Source: a virus. Taken from it: a stretch of 30,909 nt of DNA. Position 1 is the first letter of the stretch, and each line of letters opens with the position of its first letter. Positions 16,222 through 21,866 of this stretch are shown in pieces. The DNA lies in the IMG/VR virus record IMGVR_UViG_3300028844_002561, positions 1 through 30,909 of that record; one strand, 5' to 3'. The notes beneath the pieces are model-generated. The model was not told the origin of the DNA and did not search any database. It worked only from the letters and a program-made list of their open reading frames with translations. The translations under genes were made by a program, and so were the position numbers.

Positions 16222-16230
16222 ACATCTAGG
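16214..16230. promoter_or_regulatory. Candidate operator palindrome over the -10 and start site
   Basis: CCTAGAT, a 3-base spacer TAC, then ATCTAGG form a perfect 7+3+7 inverted repeat. It covers the -10 element and the predicted transcription start of the early promoter. Such a dyad is what a dimeric repressor would use to shut off early transcription. No repressor gene is assigned to it. Confidence 0.5.
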
Positions 16231-16273
16231 GAAAGCAAAACGCGGACCTAGTTAATCAGAAAAGAGGTAAGAC

Positions 16274-16609
16274 ATGACACTCATTAACCTAGTATCGGAA
16301 AAGACTCTTGAGGTAGTATCGCCAAGCGCAAGCGAACAAGCGATCCTCGCGGCACGTATTGACGCAATCAAAGCATTGCAGAAAAGCCTAGGCGCGATGC
16401 TTAAAGAGGACCAAGCGACGGCCGTCGCGAACGGTTTCGCAGAATATAAAGTATCAGACGTTCGCACAGCGCCAAAAGTATCGGACTTTGAAACACTAGC
16501 ACAGAACGGACATAGCGACCTAAGCAAGCTAGAACTACGTGGCATTGCTAAGATGTTTGCTCTATTCGCTAAGACAGGAACACGGAACACATTCCGCTGG
16601 ATCGACTAG
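16274..16609 (+). CDS. Early protein, unknown
   Basis: 111 aa, first gene of the rightward early module. The N-terminal half is helical and Ala-rich (LAARIDAIKALQKSLGAML). The C-terminus is basic and ends NTFRWID. No domain is recognised. A good AGAGG lies 7 bases before ATG. It is followed by two perfect hairpins and a palindrome before the next gene. First-expressed phage genes often encode host-takeover proteins, but nothing in the sequence shows which target. Confidence 0.65.
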   Translation: MTLINLVSEKTLEVVSPSASEQAILAARIDAIKALQKSLGAMLKEDQATAVANGFAEYKVSDVRTAPKVSDFETLAQNGHSDLSKLELRGIAKMFALFAKTGTRNTFRWID

Positions 16610-16621
16610 GCAAGATATGGC

Positions 16622-16677
16622 CGGCACCCTAGCAATAGGGTGCCGTAACATATCAATCCTGATATGACACCGGCCGG
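16622..16677 (+). other. Hairpin group after the first early gene
   Basis: Three perfect inverted repeats in a row: arms 16622-16630 and 16637-16645 (9 bp, loop of 6), arms 16649-16655 and 16660-16666 (7 bp, loop ATCC), and the 8-base palindrome CCGGCCGG at 16670-16677. None is followed by a T run, so they look like RNA-stabilising, processing or regulatory structures rather than simple terminators. Confidence 0.65.
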
Positions 16678-16712
16678 ATCGCGGCCAACCCAGAAGAGAA
16701 AGAGGTAAAACA

Positions 16713-16916
16713 ATGCGGATTAAACTAGAGTATATCGAGGTACAGATGCTAATTGCAGGGCTCGATGCAATGCATTTGCCGACTATCATGCACGATGAAG
16801 TGAAAAAGAAATTGAAGCGGCGCCTGGAGCGCATGGAGTCTGATTTCACTGGATCCTATGCCGATACTGCTATCGGCAAAAAGATTGAAGCGGCCGTCGA
16901 TAAGATCGACGCATAA
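16713..16916 (+). CDS. Small helical early protein, unknown
   Basis: 67 aa, highly charged and helical (KKKLKRRLERMES). An N-terminal strand-like segment is followed by a long amphipathic helix. AGAGG precedes the ATG by 8 bases. It is flanked on both sides by hairpins, so it forms a self-contained cassette with its own leader. No family is recognised. Confidence 0.6.
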   Translation: MRIKLEYIEVQMLIAGLDAMHLPTIMHDEVKKKLKRRLERMESDFTGSYADTAIGKKIEAAVDKIDA

Positions 16917-16925
16917 ACCTAGACC

Positions 16926-16952
16926 GGCTAGCCTATGTGATGTAGGCTAGCC
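16926..16952 (+). other. 10-bp perfect hairpin after the second early gene
   Basis: GGCTAGCCTA (16926-16935), a 7-base loop, and TAGGCTAGCC (16943-16952). There is no T tract. The arm includes ACCGGCTAGC, which is also the first part of the 36-bp-spaced repeats at 17347-17439, so the hairpin and the repeats share sequence. Confidence 0.7.
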
Positions 16953-16980
16953 ATACGTTAATCAGAAAAGAGGAAAGACA

Positions 16981-17226
16981 ATGCCAGATATTTATTGCGG
17001 ACACTGCGGCGAACCATGGGAGATGGACACGCTACACGATGTAGTAAGTGAGGGTAACGCAACGAACTATCGCGATGCCGCGCACAAGTTCACTAAGTTC
17101 GGATGCGGCATTATGATGTACCCTACGACCGGCACATGTACTAATCCGGTAGTGGATCAATACGCGGCGGACCGTGCAAGAGTGAACCATATCATGTCGC
17201 CGCATCCAGATGAATGGATGGAATAG
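16981..17226 (+). CDS. Zinc-ribbon-like early protein
   Basis: 81 aa. The N-terminus IYCGHCGEPWEMDTLHD has a CxxC knuckle followed by EPWE and LHD. I remember this motif from many small phage proteins (often in actinophages), whose role is unknown. Further Cys occur in FGCG and GTCTN and could complete a zinc site with His residues. It carries the 17-base repeated leader and is followed by a strong terminator, so it closes the first transcription unit. Confidence 0.68.
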   Translation: MPDIYCGHCGEPWEMDTLHDVVSEGNATNYRDAAHKFTKFGCGIMMYPTTGTCTNPVVDQYAADRARVNHIMSPHPDEWME

Positions 17227-17232
17227 AACCAA

Positions 17233-17258
17233 GGGCGCCCTAGCGGCGCCCTTTTTTT
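17233..17258 (+). terminator. Rho-independent terminator
   Basis: GGGCGCC (17233-17239), loop CTAGC, GGCGCCC (17245-17251), then seven T. It ends the first early unit six bases after the stop codon at 17226. Confidence 0.93.
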
Positions 17259-17284
17259 GTGCCGAGGGCGCCTAGGATCTAAGC

Positions 17285-17439
17285 GCAGGCCTGCCGGCGA
17301 ACGGCAAACGCGCAGGGCGCAGGGCGCAGAACATGATAGAGATCGACCGGCTAGCGGGGGCGCAGACATCTATAGATATATACCGGCTAGCGGGGGCGCA
17401 GACATACCGGCCGGCAGGCCTGCTAGCGGGGGCGCAGAC
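17285..17439. repeat. G-rich direct-repeat cluster 1, bracketed by an inverted repeat
   Basis: This 361-base gene-free stretch (17227-17587) holds three tandem 7-mers GCGCAGG/GCGCAGA at 17310-17330. Three copies of GCTAGCGGGGGCGCAGAC start at 17350, 17386 and 17422, exactly 36 bases apart; the first two match over 23 bases. A 13-base sequence GCAGGCCTGCCGG (17285-17297) recurs inverted at 17411-17423. Iteron-like arrays of this sort are found in replication origins and in partition or recombination sites; which applies here cannot be told from sequence. Confidence 0.75.
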
Positions 17440-17587
17440 CGGCACCTTGGAGCCGCGGGGCTCGATGGAAAGACCAGCCGGCACCCGTTTATTTTTGACT
17501 ATATAGACCTACAAATATGTTGCCGCTGCGCGACCGATACTATAGACTAAACCTACGTTAACTAGAAACAGGAAAGGAATCCGACTC

Positions 17588-18286
17588 ATGAAATCCGGTA
17601 TCATATACAAAGGGCAAAGCCTCTTGGATGGTAAACCCGTTGTTGCCATTGCAACATATAGCGACCGCAACACAAAGACAGGCAAGGTTTTACAGACCTA
17701 TATAATCCGGTCAGACATCTCCCCACTAGACGCAAGCAAAACGGGCGCAGACTTCTCTATCTGTGGTGACTGTAAATTCAGGGGGACACCGACCGATGAC
17801 CCTAATCGCAAGCAAGCGGTCAAGCGTGACTGTTATGTAAACCTAGGGCAAGGTCCGACTATAGTTTATAAATCATTCTTACGTGGTACTTATCCCATGG
17901 CAGACAATAGGGGGGACCGTATGACACTCGGGGCCGGCCGTGTTGTTAGACTTGGAACATATGGGGATCCTGCCGCTATTCCGTCATGGGTATGGGATCA
18001 ACTATTGACCAGTTGCGCGACTCATCTGGCATACACGCATCAATCTGGATTTCGTCCAGATATTGCAATGCAGTCGGCCGATACAAGAGCGGAAGCGGTC
18101 GCGCATTGGAACAACGGCCGGCGGACGTTCCGAGTCATTACGGACCTAGGCGATATCGTAAAAGGTAAAGAGATCCTTTGTCCCGCAAGCAAAGAAGCCG
18201 GCCGGCGGGTGCAATGTAACGCCTGTAAATTATGCGGGGGCAATAGCACGAAATCATCTAAATCAATTGCCATTGTTCAACACTAA
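17588..18286 (+). CDS. Conserved phage/plasmid Cys-rich protein of unknown function
   Basis: 232 aa. It matches a widespread hypothetical family I recognise by its motif order: SICGDCKFR (CxxC), CYVNLGQGP, RLGTYGDPAAIP, YTHQSG, a central S-x-DT-x-x-EA segment, then CPASKEAGRRVQCNACKLCGG with a CxxCxxC cluster, and a closing SIAIVQH. The Cys pattern suggests bound metal (zinc or possibly iron-sulfur). No activity is established to my knowledge. It is the largest gene of the early module and sits directly after repeat cluster 1, with a variant of the repeated leader before its ATG. Confidence 0.72.
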   Translation: MKSGIIYKGQSLLDGKPVVAIATYSDRNTKTGKVLQTYIIRSDISPLDASKTGADFSICGDCKFRGTPTDDPNRKQAVKRDCYVNLGQGPTIVYKSFLRGTYPMADNRGDRMTLGAGRVVRLGTYGDPAAIPSWVWDQLLTSCATHLAYTHQSGFRPDIAMQSADTRAEAVAHWNNGRRTFRVITDLGDIVKGKEILCPASKEAGRRVQCNACKLCGGNSTKSSKSIAIVQH

Positions 18287-18299
18287 TGGCACAATCAAC

Positions 18300-18320
18300 G
18301 CGGGGGCATTGTGTCCCCGC
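18300..18320 (+). other. Hairpin with TTG triloop (copy 1)
   Basis: GCGGGGGCA, loop TTG, TGTCCCCGC forms a 9-bp stem with one G-T pair. The inner 19 bases (18301-18319) are identical to the hairpin at 18573-18591. No T tract follows; instead the leader with the next Shine-Dalgarno follows after an ACTAGTA. Confidence 0.75.
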
Positions 18321-18340
18321 ACTAGTAAAGAGGAAAGACT

Positions 18341-18568
18341 ATGTACCTTAAAGATCAAAAGACGCTAGACGAACTAGTCGGCATGTTAGAATATAAACTG
18401 GAAATATTAATGGATGACATGCCAGATGCGCCGGTCACAGAGGATTTGGAAAGCGTTGTAATACCGACCATTCGAAAACTTAAAGTACCGGTTCATTATA
18501 ATCCGGACACATTGCCAAATCTTATGGGAGATTATGTCACCGCAGCATATGAAAATATGCAGGAATAA
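18341..18568 (+). CDS. Small acidic early protein, unknown
   Basis: 75 aa. The N-terminus is helical and acidic (LDELVGMLEYKLEILMDDM), followed by a Pro/Val-rich middle. AGAGGAAAG lies just before the ATG. It is framed by two copies of the same hairpin (18300 and 18573), as if it were an inserted cassette. The coding end also contains GCATAT-GAAA-ATATGC (18545-18560). No family is recognised. Confidence 0.58.
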   Translation: MYLKDQKTLDELVGMLEYKLEILMDDMPDAPVTEDLESVVIPTIRKLKVPVHYNPDTLPNLMGDYVTAAYENMQE

Positions 18569-18572
18569 AGAA

Positions 18573-18591
18573 CGGGGGCATTGTGTCCCCG
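18573..18591 (+). other. Hairpin with TTG triloop (copy 2)
   Basis: CGGGGGCA, TTG, TGTCCCCG: 19 bases identical to the core of the hairpin at 18300-18320, and again followed by ACTAGTA and a Shine-Dalgarno. The two copies bracket one small gene. Confidence 0.75.
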
Positions 18592-18612
18592 ACTAGTAGA
18601 TAGGAAAACCAA

Positions 18613-18804
18613 ATGGACTATGAAGCAGCACGAAATCTAGCAGACCAGATTGAAAAAGAGGTGAATAAAAAGCCTGATTTCTGGACACAAGATATGTATT
18701 GGAACAAGTGTAGAACCATTGTTGAAATGAGGCATCCTAAAATGGATGTCATGAAACAAGCCGAGCTTGTCGGCAAAATGATGCAAGAAAAGTTCCCGTC
18801 ATGA
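18613..18804 (+). CDS. Small helical early protein, unknown
   Basis: 63 aa. It is helical and charged, with NLADQIEKEVNKKPDFWTQD near the start and a Met-rich C-terminal helix. Its stop overlaps the next start as ATGA (18801), so the two are translationally coupled. This is the only coupled pair in the early module. No domain is recognised. Confidence 0.58.
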   Translation: MDYEAARNLADQIEKEVNKKPDFWTQDMYWNKCRTIVEMRHPKMDVMKQAELVGKMMQEKFPS

Positions 18805-19193
18805 TTAGCGCGGAGATCTCTTGCGATATCGCATCCCTTGCCATTGAGGCAGGGGACACGATCTTCACCTTGGCAAACGACATAAGCGCAGACGGGGGCT
18901 TTAACGTTTACATATATCTAGATCCTAAAGACATTGAGACATCAGAAGACGCAGAGTTGATGCACTCCATCATGGATGCGCGGAGTGGCGCATTCCTACA
19001 GCGTCTGGTAGTCGGGCCCAGACAGGCACGGATTTGCTGGTCTGATTGCTATGATCCTTACCAGACAGAGATGAACAAGGTAATTTATGAGGATCAAGGG
19101 CGCAGCCCCTATGCTGCAACACTACAACAAGGGCGCTATGATGTATTCTGCTATTATGGTGATTGGCACTTTGTACGGGCGGGGGATTTATAA
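18801..19193 (+). CDS. Early protein, unknown
   Basis: 130 aa. Mixed alpha/beta with no membrane segment. Features are a VYIYLDPKDIETSEDAEL stretch in the middle and an aromatic C-terminus (YDVFCYYGDWHFVRAG). It is the last gene of the early module, with a terminator 11 bases downstream and repeat cluster 2 beyond. The coding sequence around 19096 contains a lone GGGCGCAG like the repeat core. Confidence 0.6.
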   Translation: MISAEISCDIASLAIEAGDTIFTLANDISADGGFNVYIYLDPKDIETSEDAELMHSIMDARSGAFLQRLVVGPRQARICWSDCYDPYQTEMNKVIYEDQGRSPYAATLQQGRYDVFCYYGDWHFVRAGDL

Positions 19194-19203
19194 CGACACA
19201 AGA

Positions 19204-19244
19204 GGCGGCGCTGGGGATTTCCCTGGCGCCGCCCCATTTTTTTT
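19204..19244 (+). terminator. Strong rho-independent terminator closing the early module
   Basis: GGCGGCGC (19204-19211) pairs with GCGCCGCC (19226-19233). The stem is continued by GGGG/CCCT pairing inside and followed by CCCA and eight T (19237-19244). It separates the rightward module from repeat cluster 2 and the opposing nuclease gene. Confidence 0.92.
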
Positions 19245-19264
19245 CACATACACATTAGAGCGAA

Positions 19265-19461
19265 GGCGCAGGGCGCAGACCGGTTGGCCGGCCACCTCGA
19301 TCGGGGGCGCAGGGATCCGGAGAAGTTAACAAACATACCCTAAATGTTAACCAGCTAGCGGGGGCGCAGACCTGCGGAGCCCGAACCCTGACGCGGGGGC
19401 GCAGAAATTAGGGCGCAGGGGCGCAGACACCTGCGTAATGATTAAGCAAGCGGGGGCGCAG
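19265..19461. repeat. G-rich direct-repeat cluster 2
   Basis: Five GGGGCGCAG cores occur near 19303, 19362, 19395, 19418 and 19452, mostly as GCGGGGGCGCAG. The copy at 19354-19372 is the full GCTAGCGGGGGCGCAGAC of cluster 1. Shorter GGGCGCAG units lie at 19265-19278 and 19411. A 7-bp inverted repeat GTTAACA/TGTTAAC lies at 19325-19351. All copies face the same way as in cluster 1. The last copies run into the 3' end of the nuclease gene. Confidence 0.72.
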
Positions 19462-19830
19462 GGCCGTGAACACGGCACCAACGTCCCCGAAAACATGTCC
19501 AACCCCGCATTTCAACCCCTTTTCCATGAGGAATGGGCCTTGATCCCCCCCAAATAGATGCAAGGAACGGTCAGAGAGGCTCTTGACTAAGAAGAAACAC
19601 GCGCCCCCTCGCGACCAATACTGCATATTCCACGCGACTTGATGAGATCGGAGATTGACTGCATTGCTTTTGCTTGTCTTCAATTCAATCCAGAAGGGTA
19701 ATCCATCCCAGATTACATGCACATCGGGAACTCCCCCGCCATGTACGTTCTCAATCCGTGTCGCTGATGCCTTCGGCGGTAAGTTCTGCCTTATCGTGTT
19801 CCAAAAGTTCGCCTCTGGTCCCTTTGACAT
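19408..19830 (-). CDS. VRR-NUC-type nuclease
   Basis: 140 aa. The segment GGGVPDVHVIWDGLPFWIEL followed by KTSKSNAVNLRSHQVAWN matches the VRR-NUC branch of PD-(D/E)XK nucleases: GxPD, then ExK (IELKTS), then S-x-x-Q-x-x-W. Such enzymes act on branched DNA and are common next to phage packaging or recombination genes. The start overlaps the terminase small subunit by 80 bases in another frame, supported by AAGGA 8 bases upstream. The last about 20 residues (ending VCAPAP) are encoded by repeat cluster 2, so that tail is probably not part of the fold. Confidence 0.82.
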   Translation of the reverse strand: MSKGPEANFWNTIRQNLPPKASATRIENVHGGGVPDVHVIWDGLPFWIELKTSKSNAVNLRSHQVAWNMQYWSRGGACFFLVKSLSDRSLHLFGGDQGPFLMEKGLKCGVGHVFGDVGAVFTALRPRLLNHYAGVCAPAP

Positions 19831-20320
19831 CTGTCACATCCTTGAACTCAGCATCTATCACAAATGCTTGTGGGAATTTCTTTTGGAGATCAGCAAGCCG
19901 ACCGACTATTTCATCACGGGACATGGTGTCGATGGTGTGTGTCTGTTCCCGTCTGTCTACAGTCAGACCACCAAGTGCTGATCGTATCTTTTCAGCATTG
20001 ATAGCAGCAGAGAATTGACCTGCCTCTTCAGCCCCCTCGGACAGCTGGTGTAAGCGTTGCAGTTGTCCGATGGTTGACACCCCGTACCGGCGTTCTCTTT
20101 CATCGCGCATCTCTTGTATGTATTCTAGCACATGGGGATAGTCCCGCCCGTTCAGCAAACGAGAGGCGTGTTCTTGTGCAAGAGACTTTTTGTATCCAGC
20201 CTTTCTTGCACTCTCAGCATTGGAGTAGATGCCTTCCACGATGTGCCGTGCGAAGGTCATTTGTCTGGGCGTCAGCGTTCTGGAGTGTGCTTTCTCGATC
20301 TTCTTTTTCAGCGATGCCAT
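19751..20320 (-). CDS. terS: Terminase small subunit
   Basis: 189 aa. LTPRQMTFARHIVEGIYSNA followed by ESARKAGYKK is the Terminase_2-type N-terminal helix-turn-helix. The middle (LEYIQEMRDERERRYGVSTI) and an acidic C-terminus complete the usual layout of phage small terminases, which recognise the packaging site and recruit TerL. The ATG at 20320 is chosen because GAGGA sits 7 bases upstream and a promoter lies directly ahead. The frame is open to 20497, but that extension reads through the promoter. TerS and the nuclease form their own leftward unit, about 9 kb from terL. Confidence 0.83.
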   Translation of the reverse strand: MASLKKKIEKAHSRTLTPRQMTFARHIVEGIYSNAESARKAGYKKSLAQEHASRLLNGRDYPHVLEYIQEMRDERERRYGVSTIGQLQRLHQLSEGAEEAGQFSAAINAEKIRSALGGLTVDRREQTHTIDTMSRDEIVGRLADLQKKFPQAFVIDAEFKDVTDVKGTRGELLEHDKAELTAEGISDTD

Positions 20321-20345
20321 AGCAAAATCCTCAATGTTTACAGGT

Positions 20346-20374
20346 ATTATAGGTGTCGCTGCGCGATGCATCAA
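20346..20374 (-). promoter_or_regulatory. terS promoter
   Basis: On the minus strand TTGATG (20374-20369) and a perfect TATAAT (20351-20346) are 17 bases apart, just upstream of the GAGGA and ATG of terS. This is the best sigma-70-type match in the region. Confidence 0.72.
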
Positions 20375-20460
20375 GTTTACATATAGTGTTTTCTCCAGAG
20401 GAATTGGGACGGGTTGGACCGAAAAATCTAGGAGAGGGCAGTACGAGGCAACTGGGTAAG

Positions 20461-20587
20461 TTGTTCCCGTTGTTCCCGCCTTGACCCCACTGCTCAAAAG
20501 TATGGCGGGAACAAGGTGTATATGTATAACCCATTGTCCGGGCTTAATAATATTTCATCTTTAGTATGTTGTTCCCGTTGACCCCAC
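20461..20587. repeat. TTGTTCCCG motif array, probable regulator sites
   Basis: TTGTTCCCG starts at 20461, 20470 and 20569, and occurs reversed as CGGGAACAA at 20506-20514. A related GTGGGAACA lies near 20645. Two copies extend to the same longer element (TTGTTCCCG, then TTGACCCCAC). Copies 20470-20480 and 20504-20514 form a perfect 11-bp inverted repeat with a 23-base gap. Several spaced copies between two divergent promoters is the pattern of cooperative repressor or activator sites. Confidence 0.6.
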
Positions 20588-20662
20588 CAAATCCCAATAG
20601 TTTTCAGTTCAAAAAGTTTCAAAACCTCCAGCTACCCCCTATAGTGGGAACACAGAAACATT

Positions 20663-20691
20663 TTGACATCGGACCGTGCTGCGTTTAACTT
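20663..20691 (+). promoter_or_regulatory. Candidate promoter of the long rightward operon
   Basis: A perfect TTGACA at 20663-20668 and TAACTT at 20686-20691 with a 17-base spacer. The -10 is weak (3 of 6), which would suit a regulated promoter given the adjacent TTGTTCCCG motifs. Confidence 0.48.
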
Positions 20692-20740
20692 GATTCGCGA
20701 GGCATGGTGCTTCGACTAGTAGTAGATAGGAAGGTAGAAG

Positions 20741-21136
20741 ATGGAACTCCAAGATATATTTAACAAGGCATCTGAGCATTTATCCGCGATGTCTGGTCCG
20801 TGTATGCGGAACCGTTCTTGTGTTTATCGTGATGGCAAGGGCGGCATGTGTGCTGTTGGTGTGTTCATTACTGATGAGCATTACACTCCGGAGATTGAGA
20901 GCATTGGGATTGCTGATGGCAATCGTGGTGATTTGGTTCGTGACGTTGTTGCGCGGTCTTTGGGTTTGAAAGCATTGACCCGTGATCAGTTGTCTTTGTT
21001 TGCTGCTTTACAGGATGTTCATGACGAGTGGGATTGTGACGTTCGTTTTGCCGCAGAATCTGAAGATCACTCTGATGTTATGGAGAGGAATTTAGAGAAC
21101 GTCCGCAACCGTTTTGATTTGGAGTGCTTGTCATGA
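20741..21136 (+). CDS. Small Cys-containing phage protein, unknown
   Basis: 131 aa. The N-terminal segment CMRNRSCVYRDGKGGMCAVG, followed by FITDEHY, matches a pattern (C-x-Y-R...G-x-x-C-A-V-G-x-x-I-x-D-E-x-Y) that I remember from many short phage proteins without known role. The rest is helical and acidic. It opens the rightward operon, with AGGAAGG just before the ATG, and its end overlaps the next start (ATGA at 21133). Confidence 0.66.
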   Translation: MELQDIFNKASEHLSAMSGPCMRNRSCVYRDGKGGMCAVGVFITDEHYTPEIESIGIADGNRGDLVRDVVARSLGLKALTRDQLSLFAALQDVHDEWDCDVRFAAESEDHSDVMERNLENVRNRFDLECLS

Positions 21137-21639
21137 ATTTGGAATTGAAATCTATTAAGTACACTGAGTGGATGTCTGAGGAGACATTGTGTTTTACTGC
21201 CAATCTTTGGGTAGATGGCAAGGTCTTTGCTGAGGTTAGCAATCAGGGTCATGGCGGTTGCACTGACGTTCACATGCATTGCAAGTCTGAGTTTGGCAAG
21301 GCTGGCAAGCGGACTTCTTTTTATCGTGTATTAAAAGAGGTTGAGGCTCATTGTAATGCGATGCCTAATCTTGAGCCGTGTGAATTGTTTGAGGAAGGTT
21401 TGCCCATGGACTTAGAACTGTGGTGCAATCTTGAGGTTGAGGCTTGGTTGGCGCGGCGTGATATGAAGCGCAAGTTAAAGTCTCATGTTTTGTTTCAAGT
21501 TGAGGGTAGCAATGGCATTTTCCAGACCAAGTACCATCCTACTGTCACTGATGGTTCGTGGAATAATGGTCGGCGTATTTTGAACGACATGCCTTTGGAA
21601 GCGGCTTTGGAGATTTGGAACTCACGGAGTTTTAACTGA
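21133..21639 (+). CDS. Phage protein with His/Cys N-terminal motif, unknown
   Basis: 168 aa from the ATG at 21133, which has GGAG 8 bases upstream and overlaps the previous stop. The N-terminal half carries EETLCFTANLWVDGK and NQGHGGCTDVHMHC, a GHGGCTD motif I have seen in small phage proteins of unknown function. The C-terminal half contains tandem Trp/Leu-rich helices. Metal binding by the His/Cys cluster is possible but unproven. Confidence 0.6.
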   Translation: MNLELKSIKYTEWMSEETLCFTANLWVDGKVFAEVSNQGHGGCTDVHMHCKSEFGKAGKRTSFYRVLKEVEAHCNAMPNLEPCELFEEGLPMDLELWCNLEVEAWLARRDMKRKLKSHVLFQVEGSNGIFQTKYHPTVTDGSWNNGRRILNDMPLEAALEIWNSRSFN

Positions 21640-21866
21640 TGCCCTCGCTTTGGTTCACACCTACGGATCCTCGCAATACTGCGGGGGTTCGTTCTTTGTT
21701 GGTTGCTGTATACGAGCGGTGGATTAATGAGAATGGCTTTGGTGATTATGTTGGCGATGCCATGGATTTGGCTTTGGAGGATGCGTCCACCCTGTCTCAC
21801 TGTCAGCGCAATTTCGTGAATGCATACATTAGATTATGGGAGGCTATGGAAGATGGCGATTATTAG
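21639..21866 (+). CDS. Small protein, unknown
   Basis: 75 aa, starting at an ATG that overlaps the previous stop (TGATG). It has an aromatic, Asn-rich core with one Cys. No motif is recognised. It overlaps the next gene by 14 bases, continuing the coupled chain. Confidence 0.55.
   Translation: MPSLWFTPTDPRNTAGVRSLLVAVYERWINENGFGDYVGDAMDLALEDASTLSHCQRNFVNAYIRLWEAMEDGDY

Larger units (their letters stand above)
16251..16983 (+). repeat. Repeated Shine-Dalgarno leader of early genes
   Basis: The leader gttaatcagaaaagagg is identical (17 bases) before the genes starting at 16274 (leader at 16251) and 16981 (leader at 16957). Related versions precede 16713 (agagaaagaggtaaaac), 17588 (gttaactagaaacagg), 18341 (actagtaaagaggaaagac) and 18613 (actagtagataggaaaacc). 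The element positions an AGAGG/AGGAAAG Shine-Dalgarno 5-8 bases ahead of each ATG and appears to have been copied with the gene cassettes. Confidence 0.7.
20321..20740. other. Divergent control region between terS and the rightward operon
   Basis: No gene is seen in 420 bases. It contains the terS promoter (20346-20374), a set of TTGTTCCCG motifs in both orientations (20461-20651), an 11-bp inverted repeat (20470-20480 with 20504-20514) and a rightward promoter (20663-20691). Confidence 0.7.

Noticed and set aside
17347-17439. 36-base periodic repeats look like a CRISPR array
   Set aside because: The three copies are separated by only about 13-18 unlike bases, which is too short for spacers, the third copy is partial, and no cas gene is nearby. 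It is better read as an iteron-like cluster.
19655-20459. Plus-strand ORFs opposite terS and the nuclease
   Set aside because: They lie antisense to recognisable HTH and PD-(D/E)XK motifs and lack ribosome-binding sites.
20461-20480. Alphaproteobacterial LexA box (GTTC-N7-GTTC)
   Set aside because: The two GTTC elements in GTTCCCGTTGTTC are 5 bases apart, not 7. The repeated unit is the longer TTGTTCCCG, so another regulator is more likely.
20321-20497. N-terminal extension of the terminase small subunit up to 20497
   Set aside because: It reads through a perfect TATAAT with a matching -35 and would have to start on a non-ATG codon. The ATG at 20320 has GAGGA at the right spacing.
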